Assembly (NCBI GenBank): GCA_049324235.1
Contig: JBMOLJ010000080.1
Span: forward strand, 1 to 51,511
Reading direction: 5' to 3'
Length of the DNA stretch: 51,511 nucleotides
Source: UBA1431 sp049324235
Lineage (GTDB): Bacteria; Bacillota; Clostridia; Christensenellales; UBA1431
The position numbers and the translations under genes were made by a program. This document shows positions 1-7,028 of this stretch, one piece after another. Position 1 is the stretch's first letter. Every line of letters begins with the position of its first letter. The notes beneath the pieces were generated by a model. It saw nothing but the letters and a program-made list of their open reading frames with translations. It had not been told where the DNA came from and did not search any database.

Positions 1-814
1 GGATGGCCGACTCCGGCGGATTGATGATGGGCGTGATGATATCCACATCGAACATCCCCATGTTGCTCACCGTAAACGTTCCTCCGGATATGTCGGCGGG
101 CGATACAGTGTTATCTTTGATTTTTTGGACCATCTCTTTGAGCTCTGTCGAAATTTCCAGTATGGTTTTTTTATCTGCATCCCTGATCACGGGTACGAAC
201 AGGCCGTTATCCAGGCCGACAGCCACACCGATGTTGACGGATTTATACATCACTATCCTGCCATCCTCTATGGACGCATTGAGCATCTGATTGCTGGTCA
301 GCGCCAAGCCGATTATCTTTACGAGGATATCCGTGAAGCTCACCTTGTATCCTTCATTTAGGAAACGGTTTTTCAGCGAAATGACACCGGTCATATCGGC
401 CTTGACCGTCATAGTTCCCTGCGGCGATTTGAGAAGGCTTGCGGCCATGCGGTCACCGATGGTCTTTCTCAGCCCACTGTACGGGATAGAGTCCAGGACC
501 TCCTTACCGTCCTCTCTGCGGACTGGTACCGCCGTTTCACACGGCTTTTCTATCCTGACGCTGCCATTGACGGCGGCATCTTCATCGATATAGGCGATCA
601 CCTCGCTTATGGAAACGGTATCCCCTTCGCTGAACAGTAACTCCCTGATCACTCCGCTTTCCGGAGCATCGACAGTATTCGTGATTTTTTCGGATTCAAC
701 CTCCGCGACCGGCTCGCCCTTATGAACGGCTTCGCCTTTAGCCTTCAGCCAGGTTACGATCGTTCCTTCCTGCATCGTCATACCGAATTTGGGCATGCAT
801 ACTTCCACAGACAT
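1..814 (-). CDS. 2-oxo acid dehydrogenase E2 (lipoyl acyltransferase), 3' end outside window
   Basis: This is the E2 component of a pyruvate, acetoin or branched-chain 2-oxo acid dehydrogenase complex, which transfers an acyl group from lipoate to CoA in the cytoplasm. About 270 residues are visible from the ATG at 812-814. Residues 1-76 form a lipoyl domain with the lipoylation site VESEKITNT (Lys43). The catalytic acyltransferase domain starts near residue 110 (IPYSGLRKTIGDRM) and runs off the left edge, so the C-terminal HxxxDG active site is not seen. Only about 30 residues separate the two domains, and no peripheral subunit-binding domain is recognisable there, which is unusual. The gene is divergent from a LuxR-type regulator that may control it. 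The family call is firm; the substrate (pyruvate or acetoin) is inference. Confidence 0.88.
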   Translation of the reverse strand, partial: MSVEVCMPKFGMTMQEGTIVTWLKAKGEAVHKGEPVAEVESEKITNTVDAPESGVIRELLFSEGDTVSISEVIAYIDEDAAVNGSVRIEKPCETAVPVRREDGKEVLDSIPYSGLRKTIGDRMAASLLKSPQGTMTVKADMTGVISLKNRFLNEGYKVSFTDILVKIIGLALTSNQMLNASIEDGRIVMYKSVNIGVAVGLDNGLFVPVIRDADKKTILEISTELKEMVQKIKDNTVSPADISGGTFTVSNMGMFDVDIITPIINPPESAI

Positions 815-1001
815 GCACTATTCCTCCCTGCATGAGTTTTATCTCATCCCTTTTGCGTTAAGCTAGCGGGCATATTCAAATGATTACAAACACTGCCCAA
901 GTTGTCCATTCCACATAATGCGTATAAAATACCAATGTACTCATGCAAAATGCGTATTTTCAATTTGCTGTAAATATATAGATACCTTTTTCCGTTGGTT
1001 A

Positions 1002-1010
1002 TGGTATAAT
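1002..1010 (+). promoter_or_regulatory. Extended -10 promoter of the LuxR-type gene
   Basis: TGG-TATAAT at 1002-1010 matches an extended -10 element (TGn plus TATAAT) about 105 bp upstream of the chosen start at 1117. No good -35 hexamer stands 16-18 bp upstream, as is common for extended -10 promoters. The 815-1116 gap between the divergent E2 and regulator genes contains nothing else I can support. Confidence 0.45.
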
Positions 1011-1116
1011 AAGTGCACTCATTCGTACCAAGCATAAATCTAAAGCGCAACTTGAAACTACACCAGTGCTGATGTGTATACAAATACGGTCTTTTATTTT
1101 TATGTGGGTGATCAGA

Positions 1117-2247
1117 ATGACTCAGATGCTGGATAAAAAGGACCATGAGAACATCCTGCGGTTTATTTCAGACATCCAGGATTACTCGGTCGATTTCAGA
1201 TCAGGGGTTTTACAGTATCTTACATCCATCTTCTCCTTCAGGCATGTCACATTTATATTGTTCGATGAAAGCGAAAAAATGACCGATCTGATCGCTATAA
1301 ACATCAGTGATCGGCTTCTCAAGCTGTATAAGGAATACTATTATAAAACCGACCTGTTTCATCCGCGCAACTTTCCCTGCGGGTTCAAACTTGATTCGAA
1401 CAAACCAATCGTGACCAATGCAGATCTAATGCCGCAGAACAACTACGAAAATACGGAATTCTACAGGGACTTTTTAAAGCTTGAAAACCTCTATTCCCAA
1501 ACGGTCCTGTATCTTAGGAAGAATAATCGCCTCATTGGAGCCATCGGAATACAGAAAAGCAAGGATGAAGGCATGTTTTCGGATAGAGAGCTTGGTATTA
1601 TCCATGCCGTCACGCCCTTTATCTCCAACTTTTTATACGATTATCTGGAGATTACGCGGTTACAGCGCGAACAGCAGTTGTATAAAAATTGCCTCATGCA
1701 GGCACCCGCAGGCATCGTGTTACTGGACAGTAACTATTCGGTCCTGATGTATAACAAACTCGCGCTCGAATACTGTAAAGATATCCAGGGCGGAAGCAGT
1801 CATGCAATAGATGCAATAAATCATTTCATCCGTTTCATATTAGCGAACCTCGTTGCCCGGCGGGAGATATCCTCCGTCTCGATCAGTTCCGCACATCAAT
1901 GCTATGTAGCGAGCATCGACTCCATCATGACGCCTGACGTCCAAAAGGGAATAGAAACATATTACGCCATATACATCCATACGTACGTTCCATCCGGCAT
2001 CTGTGATTTGGGTGAAAAAGCCGCGACATACAACCTGACCGAGCGGGAAATAGAGATCATCGGACTGATAGCACAGGGACTGAACAATAAGGAAATTTCC
2101 GCACGGCTTTATATCAGCTACAACACCGTCCGCACACATGTCGGAAACATCATGACGAAAATGAACGTCGGAAACAGGACCGCAATACTGAACAAACTCG
2201 AAATCGTCAACGATCAATCGTTTTGCATGATACATCATCCCGTATAA
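1117..2247 (+). CDS. LuxR-family transcriptional regulator with N-terminal sensor-like region
   Basis: This is a cytoplasmic DNA-binding regulator of about 376 residues. The C-terminal 65 residues are a LuxR/GerE helix-turn-helix (LTEREIEIIGLIAQGLNNKE ... YNTVRTHVGNIMTKM). The first 200 residues resemble a GAF-like ligand or sensor fold, and a PAS-like stretch may follow (about 210-290); these two calls are weak. I chose ATG 1117 (MTQMLDKKD) because the residues upstream of it look non-coding. The frame stays open to a GTG at 1066 and has another ATG at 1072. The gene is divergent from the lipoyl E2 gene and lies 209 bp before a dehydrogenase, so it probably regulates one or both. There is no receiver domain, so it is not a standard two-component response regulator. 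Confidence 0.85.
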   Translation: MTQMLDKKDHENILRFISDIQDYSVDFRSGVLQYLTSIFSFRHVTFILFDESEKMTDLIAINISDRLLKLYKEYYYKTDLFHPRNFPCGFKLDSNKPIVTNADLMPQNNYENTEFYRDFLKLENLYSQTVLYLRKNNRLIGAIGIQKSKDEGMFSDRELGIIHAVTPFISNFLYDYLEITRLQREQQLYKNCLMQAPAGIVLLDSNYSVLMYNKLALEYCKDIQGGSSHAIDAINHFIRFILANLVARREISSVSISSAHQCYVASIDSIMTPDVQKGIETYYAIYIHTYVPSGICDLGEKAATYNLTEREIEIIGLIAQGLNNKEISARLYISYNTVRTHVGNIMTKMNVGNRTAILNKLEIVNDQSFCMIHHPV

Positions 2248-2456
2248 TCCAACTAAATACGTAAAATGCAGGATGCTTTTCCAGTATTAATCGTCATCTT
2301 GCATGATATACAATCTCCTTTAGGCAAGCGATAATTGTCGTACGGGAGACAAACTTTGCCGTGTTCACTGTCCTTGGCTAATGATACTCCCCATTTTTCA
2401 CGCATTATTGGAATACGGCATTTTCGTTTTCCCAGTTTTATTAAAGGAGTGAGACG

Positions 2457-3248
2457 ATGAACTCAATGGGTGTTAAAGGGAAGGTAGCCGTTGTAACCGG
2501 AGCCGGCGGAGGATTGGGAACCGCATGCGCGCTTAAGCTCGCGGAGGCGGGAGCTAATGTGGTTGTCGCAGATATTAACTATGAAGCCGCTAAGAGAATC
2601 GCTGAACAGGTCCAGGGATTGGGTGTTTTAGGAAAGGCATTAAAATTCGATGCCACCTTGGAGGATGAGGCGTTTAGCCTTGTAAATTCAACCGTTGAAG
2701 AATTCGGAAACCTGGACATCATGGTCAATTGCGCAGGTATCGGGCTTATCAAGCCGTTGCCCGATTTTTCAAACGAGGAAATCTGCAAGATGATCGACAT
2801 AAACCTCAAAGGTGTGCTTTTTTGTTGTAAAGCTGCCATCAAGCATATGATACCTCGAAAAGAAGGAAAAATCGTAAATTTTTCCTCATGTGGTGCTAAA
2901 ATGGGTCTTCCCGGATGCGTGGTATATGCGGCGACCAAAGCCGGCGTCATCGCCATTACTCATACGCTAGCACGGGAAGTTGCTGAGCATAATATAAACG
3001 TTAACGCGGTAAGCCCGGGCATGATACGGACGCCGATGTGGGAAAACCAGCTCAATTTCATGACGGGAAACGGCCCGCAGGACACCAAGGACGAGATATT
3101 CAACGGTTGGATAAGCGGCATGATCCCTCTCAAACGGCCGCAGGAACCGGACGATATTGCGAACATGGTGCTTTATCTGAGTTCGGATTTAGGCAAAAAC
3201 ATTACGGGTCAAACGTTCAACATCGACGGAGGTGCCGTTATTTATTAA
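2457..3248 (+). CDS. Short-chain dehydrogenase/reductase (classical SDR)
   Basis: This is a cytoplasmic NAD(P)-dependent oxidoreductase of 263 residues, the usual length of classical SDRs. Visible motifs are the Rossmann TGAGGGLG (14-21), the structural NCAG (91-94), Asn116, and the catalytic Ser144, Tyr157 and Lys161 in YAATK. Asp39 at the end of the second beta strand favours NAD(H) over NADP(H). The C-terminal IDGGAVIY is typical of the family. An AAAGGAG ribosome binding site precedes ATG 2457; Met4 is a less likely start. The best matches by eye are acetoin/diacetyl reductases and sugar-alcohol dehydrogenases, which would fit the nearby E2 and regulator if the locus handles acetoin, but the substrate cannot be read from the sequence. 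Confidence 0.92.
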   Translation: MNSMGVKGKVAVVTGAGGGLGTACALKLAEAGANVVVADINYEAAKRIAEQVQGLGVLGKALKFDATLEDEAFSLVNSTVEEFGNLDIMVNCAGIGLIKPLPDFSNEEICKMIDINLKGVLFCCKAAIKHMIPRKEGKIVNFSSCGAKMGLPGCVVYAATKAGVIAITHTLAREVAEHNINVNAVSPGMIRTPMWENQLNFMTGNGPQDTKDEIFNGWISGMIPLKRPQEPDDIANMVLYLSSDLGKNITGQTFNIDGGAVIY

Positions 3249-3471
3249 TCGCACGCCCGTGCCCGGTAGCCAGAAGCCGTTGCGTGGGTATTATGACTAA
3301 AGAAAGAACAAAGCTCGCGGTGTGTGGCGCTTGGCTATTTGGATACTGCAAGGTACGCTCTAAAGCCTGTCTAGTCAGGTAGCTTTCTGTTACGTCCTAA
3401 TCCGTATTTAATGGGCAGGGCAAGGAAAACCTCCAGAATTATCTGTAACAATAACCATCCAACACCACTTC

Positions 3472-3511
3472 AAAAGGAGTCCCGCAATTATAGTGCTAGA
3501 GGACTCCTTTT
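3472..3511. terminator. Bidirectional hairpin terminator in the left host flank
   Basis: A perfect 11-bp stem, AAAAGGAGTCC (3472-3482) with GGACTCCTTTT (3501-3511), encloses an 18-nt loop. A U-tract is available on either strand. It lies 223 bp after the SDR stop and just past the end of the decayed minus-strand ORF at 3529-3665, so it may serve either. Confidence 0.55.
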
Positions 3512-3528
3512 GCATTCTCTGTAAGGGT

Positions 3529-3665
3529 TTATACCATAGCTGCCCATACACGTGGGGTGAACCTTAAATGGCCTATAGATCCGCTGACACGAGTAGTCTG
3601 CCCAACCTTTAGCTGGCTCTCCCAAACCTGTGCAAAATCCCCTACCCTAGTTGCTATAATGCCAT
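3529..3665 (-). pseudogene. Decayed small ORF, function unknown
   Basis: The minus strand reads as a coding-like peptide of about 40 residues (ATRVGDFAQVWESQ ... LRFTPRVWAAMV) ending in TAA at 3529-3531. A start ATG (3663-3665) with GGAG just upstream would be in frame if the duplicated TA at the fourth codon were removed; as it stands the ATG frame meets TAG after three codons. Upstream on the same strand (about 3670-3810) is another short open stretch that ends in TAG. I do not recognise the family. The 3249-3902 interval otherwise holds only hairpins. Confidence 0.3.
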
Positions 3666-3720
3666 TTTACTCCTACCCGATACGGTTCAGTGCAGTCTGA
3701 GGCATCATTCTATGTGTCTT

Positions 3721-3742
3721 CCCCAAATTTGGGGCTTTTTTT
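3721..3742 (+). terminator. Short terminator-like hairpin
   Basis: CCCC-AAATTT-GGGG followed by C and seven T residues (3721-3742) has the form of a small rho-independent terminator on the plus strand. The four-pair GC stem is short, so its strength is doubtful. Confidence 0.35.
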
Positions 3743-3855
3743 GAGGGTTTGAATTCGACGTTATCCACTATATCCAAAATATCATCCTCTATTGACCATC
3801 TTATTTCATGAATATATAGGCATACTATAACAAAATAGGTCTAAAAATATACAAC

Positions 3856-3895
3856 AAATCCGAACGCCTCTCCGATAAGGATAGGGTTCGGATTT
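3856..3895 (-). terminator. Likely ancestral terminator of tRNA-Ala, displaced by the prophage
   Basis: AAATCCGAAC (3856-3865) pairs with GTTCGGATTT (3886-3895). Reading on the minus strand, the hairpin is followed by a T-rich run. It sits 8 bp outside the attL core. Before integration this hairpin would have lain directly downstream of the tRNA-Ala 3' end, so it was probably the tRNA terminator. The prophage now separates the two by 42 kb. Confidence 0.55.
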
Positions 3896-3902
3896 GATTG
3901 TT

Positions 3903-3932
3903 GTGGTGGAGATAAGGGGATTCGAACCCCTG
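3903..3932. other. attL: 30-bp prophage attachment core
   Basis: A 30-bp stretch, 3903-3932, is identical to 46250-46279, where it forms the 3' end of the tRNA-Ala gene (T arm, acceptor strand and CCA). Sequence diverges on both sides of the copy. Together with the integrase next to the right copy, this fixes the prophage ends. Left of it is host DNA; right of it are the phage arm repeats. Confidence 0.93.
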
Positions 3933-3967
3933 ATAGTATCTTTTGGGGAAAATATACTGCACTACGA

Positions 3968-4053
3968 GCGTGCTATTTTAGGGCATTTATCCTTTTGGCG
4001 TGCTATTTTGCATCACGCCAAAAATAAATAAAGTGTGTACTTTAGTGTGTACT
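3968..4053 (+). repeat. Integrase arm-type repeats, left end
   Basis: Two pairs of direct repeats follow attL: GCGTGCTATTTT at 3968-3979 and 3998-4009 (30 bp apart), and AGTGTGTACT at 4032-4041 and 4044-4053 (12 bp apart). The GTGTACT core recurs with the same 12-bp period next to attR (46182-46202). Arm-binding sites of tyrosine integrases are expected exactly here, so I infer that role. The 3933-4233 interval has no gene. Confidence 0.55.
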
Positions 4054-4132
4054 GGGTTGCGAATGCCGGGCTGGCAGTTATGGGTCACAAACCTTACACG
4101 GCACGTATCCCATTGCTTCGGCTTCGGCCTTA

Positions 4133-4181
4133 CAAAAAAAGAAGGAGCCCGAAGGCCCCTCCCCAAAAGGCCCTTGGGCTC
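4133..4181 (-). terminator. Terminator of the late/lysis operon
   Basis: GAGCCC (4145-4150) pairs with GGGCTC (4176-4181), with AAGG/CCTT extending the stem past a one-base bulge. On the minus strand the stem is followed by CTTCTTTTTTT (complement of 4134-4144). It lies 53 bp after the stop of the last lysis gene at 4234 and closes the long leftward operon. Confidence 0.7.
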
Positions 4182-4233
4182 GGCACTCCGCTGATTGTGC
4201 GGGGCTTACTGCCAAGGGCAAATTTGTACTGTG

Positions 4234-4533
4234 TTAAGGCGCTGACTTTTTCACGCCGGAGCTGATCTGCGCGAGAATGTCGTACACATAATTCGCGCCA
4301 CGGCTGATCAGTATGCCGGTGATCAGCTGCGGAACAGCCGGGATGTTCACGTCAACACCGGCTGTAGCCAGCAGGTCCATGTTAGCCGCAAACGCGATTG
4401 CCAGACCGACAATCAGCGACATCACGGCTCCGATCGATACCTGTCGCTTGTTCTCGTCCCAGATCGGTTTGAGCGCAGTCACGATTGCCTCAACCAAAAT
4501 TGCTCCAAAAACAATAGTCATAAGTGCATCCAT
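4234..4533 (-). CDS. Putative phage holin
   Basis: This is a 99-residue membrane protein with two predicted hydrophobic segments (about residues 3-22 and 34-55), a short charged turn (WDENKRQ) between them and a charged C-terminus ending KKSAP. Size, topology and position as the last late gene, next to an XhlA-like protein and an amidase, match small phage holins that permeabilise the cytoplasmic membrane at lysis. The start ATG at 4533 follows CGGAGGTATAATC; an ORF extension upstream overlaps the next gene and is not coding-like. The holin role is inference from size and place; no catalytic motif exists to confirm it. Confidence 0.7.
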   Translation of the reverse strand: MDALMTIVFGAILVEAIVTALKPIWDENKRQVSIGAVMSLIVGLAIAFAANMDLLATAGVDVNIPAVPQLITGILISRGANYVYDILAQISSGVKKSAP

Positions 4534-4550
4534 GATTATACCTCCGTTTT

Positions 4551-4820
4551 TTATTTGATTATTAGCCTCATAGCTGCCGCCATGAGAGCCATAACAACCC
4601 CTGAAATTGCAACCGTTATGATGGTTTCCCACCTTTTCCCAGGTTTGCTGGTCTGCTCTTTAACCTGTCCAAACATTTGCTTAGTGAGCGTCGACATTTC
4701 GATTGTTAAATCCTCTATTTTGCGTATACGCTCATCCTGCTGCTCCATGCGCCTTTCGCCGCGATCAAGTTCCTTTGCAATGTTTTCATGCCTCTCGTCA
4801 CACAGCTTTGCATCCACCAT
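4551..4820 (-). CDS. XhlA/BhlA-like lysis-module membrane protein
   Basis: This 89-residue protein has a charged, heptad-like N-terminal half (about 1-50, rich in Glu, Arg and Asp) and one C-terminal membrane segment (about 68-86, ETIITVAISGVVMALMAAAM). This layout is that of XhlA/hemolysin-like proteins of Bacillus and Clostridium phages, which act with a holin and an amidase. It sits between those two genes here, with 17-18 bp gaps. The protein probably anchors in the cytoplasmic membrane and helps release the endolysin. Family assignment is by architecture, not by a conserved motif. Confidence 0.65.
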   Translation of the reverse strand: MVDAKLCDERHENIAKELDRGERRMEQQDERIRKIEDLTIEMSTLTKQMFGQVKEQTSKPGKRWETIITVAISGVVMALMAAAMRLIIK

Positions 4821-4838
4821 CTCCCACCCTCCCCGTCG

Positions 4839-5705
4839 TCATTTTTCGCCTGTCCACTTCCAACCGAGTGCTTTTGCAGTCTTCGCGCCCACCATGCCGT
4901 CAGGCACGAGCTTATGCTTGCGTTGAAACTCAATGACCGCGCGCCACGTGCGTTTACCAAAGATGCCGTCGATTATGCCGGGGTTGAATCCATCTGCTTT
5001 CAGGGCACGCTGCAGTTCTTCCGCATCATCTCCGCGCATGAGCAGGTTGGGATCGTATTTGAGCAGCCGTTTAAGCGTATACGCGGCGGCAGGTGGTTTG
5101 CTTGCTACAGGCGGCTTGCTGGCAGGCGCGGGAACGGCCAACGCCTCTTTAACGGCCGCGCGGAAGGTATCCATGCTCTCACCATGCTTAGGGAACCAAT
5201 GCATCACGTCGGCGTGGTTGCTGGCAATCCCCAGGGCGTATCCTTCACTGTGGCAAATGATTTCCCGTTCAGTGAAGCCGAACTCCTTGCAGATATACGC
5301 GCTAAACTCAACGGCCTCTTGGTAAACCTTATTGAAATATACCGGGTCCTTAAGATTATCTTCGCATATCTCCACGCTGATATACGTCTTGTTGCCCGAG
5401 CCTTTCGGTCCTGCCCCGCAATGCCAGCCCTCATAATTCCACGGGAGGATCTGATACGTGGCAATGCTCCCGTCGTGCAACTTCCCTATGAAGGCGTGGG
5501 GACACTTATGCATGCCCCCTGGGCTATCTACGTTGAAGTGGTTCCCGAACAGGTTCTTGCCGAGCAGTCCATCATCCGGCTGAACGTAACGCCGAAGATT
5601 CGGGTTATTCGCGCCCGTAGAATGAATCATCAGCCCCTGCGGCTTGATAATGCGCCCGGCCTTGTAGCATGCGTTGTTTATTGCGAGTTGTTTATGGAGG
5701 TTCAT
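4839..5705 (-). CDS. Endolysin: N-acetylmuramoyl-L-alanine amidase with PG-binding domain
   Basis: This 288-residue endolysin cuts the amide bond between N-acetylmuramic acid and L-Ala in peptidoglycan at the end of infection. Residues 1-180 are an Amidase_2/PGRP-type zinc domain: MIHSTG gives His28, and the second ligand region is HADVMHWFPKHG. A Pro/Ala-rich linker (PAPASKPPVASKPPAAA) joins a C-terminal peptidoglycan_binding_1 domain (DDAEELQRALKADGF ... IDGIFGKRTWRAVIEFQ). There is no signal peptide, so export depends on the neighbouring holin. GGAGAAGTT precedes ATG 5705; a longer upstream frame overlaps the 5726-6454 gene and is rejected. Confidence 0.93.
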   Translation of the reverse strand: MNLHKQLAINNACYKAGRIIKPQGLMIHSTGANNPNLRRYVQPDDGLLGKNLFGNHFNVDSPGGMHKCPHAFIGKLHDGSIATYQILPWNYEGWHCGAGPKGSGNKTYISVEICEDNLKDPVYFNKVYQEAVEFSAYICKEFGFTEREIICHSEGYALGIASNHADVMHWFPKHGESMDTFRAAVKEALAVPAPASKPPVASKPPAAAYTLKRLLKYDPNLLMRGDDAEELQRALKADGFNPGIIDGIFGKRTWRAVIEFQRKHKLVPDGMVGAKTAKALGWKWTGEK

Positions 5706-5725
5706 AACTTCTCCTTTCCGCGCTA

Positions 5726-6454
5726 TTATGACACAAACACGAATGCTTCCTTCGTGCCGTTGTACGTGCCTGCGCTCATGTCGATGGTAGTGCCGGAAAC
5801 GCTGGCCGGCGTGGTCACGGTAGGGTTGTGTGCCGTGATGGTTGTCCCGAGTATGCCGAGCTGAATATCTTCTGCCGTTTCGACCGCGAACGGAAGGCCC
5901 AGCTCGTTCTCGTACCCTACCTTGATCGTGTCGTTGCCCTCTGAAATAACCCACCCTGCGCCTGTTACCTTGGTAACGGTCTTAAACGCCTTTGTTCCAG
6001 TCACAGCGGAACCGGCCACGGGAGTAATGACTTCTGTAATGACATTTCCTTGTGCGTCCGTGCCCTCGATTGTTATTGTTCCAGCAGTATCCGCAGCGCC
6101 GACGGCTGTAGCGGTGACAATCACGTTCCGTGGTACGTCGGGATTCGGCGTTCCTGTCAGCGTATAGTCGCCTACCTTCATATTGGTGCTGGCCACAATC
6201 TTGTCGTCGTCGGAGACGGCAGGTTTGCCGAGACTGTACATCAGCGCCGGTCTTGCAGCGCCCCGCGCCGCAAACTGCTTATACAGGTACGCCCTGTATG
6301 AAGCGCCCGCGTCATCGTTCGGTAGCACCCGCTGACCCTGCTTGTTTAGAACTGTTCCATCCTCGCATAGAATGAAGGGCTCGCCTTTGGACGCGAGGAC
6401 ATAGTTAACGTGGTTTTCAAGATCGCTTTTGATCTGCGCGTTCGTAAGAGACAT
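5726..6454 (-). CDS. Putative virion structural protein, function unknown
   Basis: This 242-residue protein has an alpha-helical N-terminus (about 1-75) and a long beta-rich region with Thr/Val/Gly repeats (about 90-240; for example GTITIEGTDAQGNVITEVIT), like phage decoration or tail-attached Ig-like proteins. It lies between the giant virion protein and the endolysin and has a strong AAAGGAGG site before ATG 6454. No enzyme motif is visible. A structural role is inferred from position and composition; which part of the virion it belongs to is unknown. Confidence 0.6.
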   Translation of the reverse strand: MSLTNAQIKSDLENHVNYVLASKGEPFILCEDGTVLNKQGQRVLPNDDAGASYRAYLYKQFAARGAARPALMYSLGKPAVSDDDKIVASTNMKVGDYTLTGTPNPDVPRNVIVTATAVGAADTAGTITIEGTDAQGNVITEVITPVAGSAVTGTKAFKTVTKVTGAGWVISEGNDTIKVGYENELGLPFAVETAEDIQLGILGTTITAHNPTVTTPASVSGTTIDMSAGTYNGTKEAFVFVS

Positions 6455-6544
6455 GTTGAGGTGCCTCCTTTCGGTTTTACTGAGTTCACGGTATCAAAGC
6501 TGTAAAGTTTTTTCTCCCCATTGATTTGCAGAAAAAGGAAAATT

Positions 6545-7003
6545 ATGCTATTCTTCGGGAAAAAGGGGAAGAGGGTTTTTGGTATGGAGAAGGGGAAAAA
6601 GAAGGGGCTGTATTGGCTGATCGGTGCAGCAGTGATCGTAATCCTCATAGCGGGCGGGATCGTTTTAGCTAATTCGACCGCAACCACCGCGTTTAGTGAT
6701 GGATATGAAGCCGGATATAATGCGGGGAAATTGTCTGTTCAAAACACAGGTATCCTAAGCGTTTCCGAATTAAACGCATGTATTGATTATTTGAAAAAGG
6801 TATCTTCACAATCTGAATACAATCCCCTACGAGAAAAAGTGGGGAGAACTATAGTCCACATGTTCCCGGATATTCCGAGCGGAGAAATTTCAAAGTACTT
6901 AACTTTACACGCTAACAAAAAGACTGACAAATACCCCGTAGAATACTTCGAAAACCTCGGATATACATATACATCTAACGACAACCCAACCCCAATAGGA
7001 TAA
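6545..7003 (+). CDS. Membrane-anchored protein of unknown function (probable moron)
   Basis: This is the only plus-strand gene inside the late region. It encodes about 152 residues: a basic N-terminus, one membrane segment (GLYWLIGAAVIVILIAGGIV) and a soluble C-terminal part of about 100 residues, probably outside the cell. Two starts are possible: ATG 6545 with AAAGGA 5 nt upstream, chosen here, or ATG 6584 (MEKGKKKGL) after GAAGAGGG. The gene is AT-richer than its neighbours, is opposite in direction and ends at a bidirectional terminator. These are the marks of a separately transcribed cargo gene that could be expressed in the lysogen. I do not recognise the family. Confidence 0.65.
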   Translation: MLFFGKKGKRVFGMEKGKKKGLYWLIGAAVIVILIAGGIVLANSTATTAFSDGYEAGYNAGKLSVQNTGILSVSELNACIDYLKKVSSQSEYNPLREKVGRTIVHMFPDIPSGEISKYLTLHANKKTDKYPVEYFENLGYTYTSNDNPTPIG

Positions 7004-7028
7004 AAAAGAGGGTGTTCAGCCCTCTTTT
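7004..7028. terminator. Bidirectional terminator between convergent genes
   Basis: AAAAGAGGG (7004-7012) pairs with CCCTCTTTT (7020-7028) around a 7-nt loop, giving U-tracts on both strands. It starts one base after the stop of the plus-strand cargo gene, and its last base is in the stop codon of the giant minus-strand gene. It would insulate the cargo gene from late readthrough. Confidence 0.7.

Noticed and set aside
4788..5864. A 358-codon plus-strand ORF opposite the endolysin
   Set aside because: The minus strand encodes a clear amidase with PG-binding domain; the plus-strand product has no recognisable motif and no ribosome binding site.
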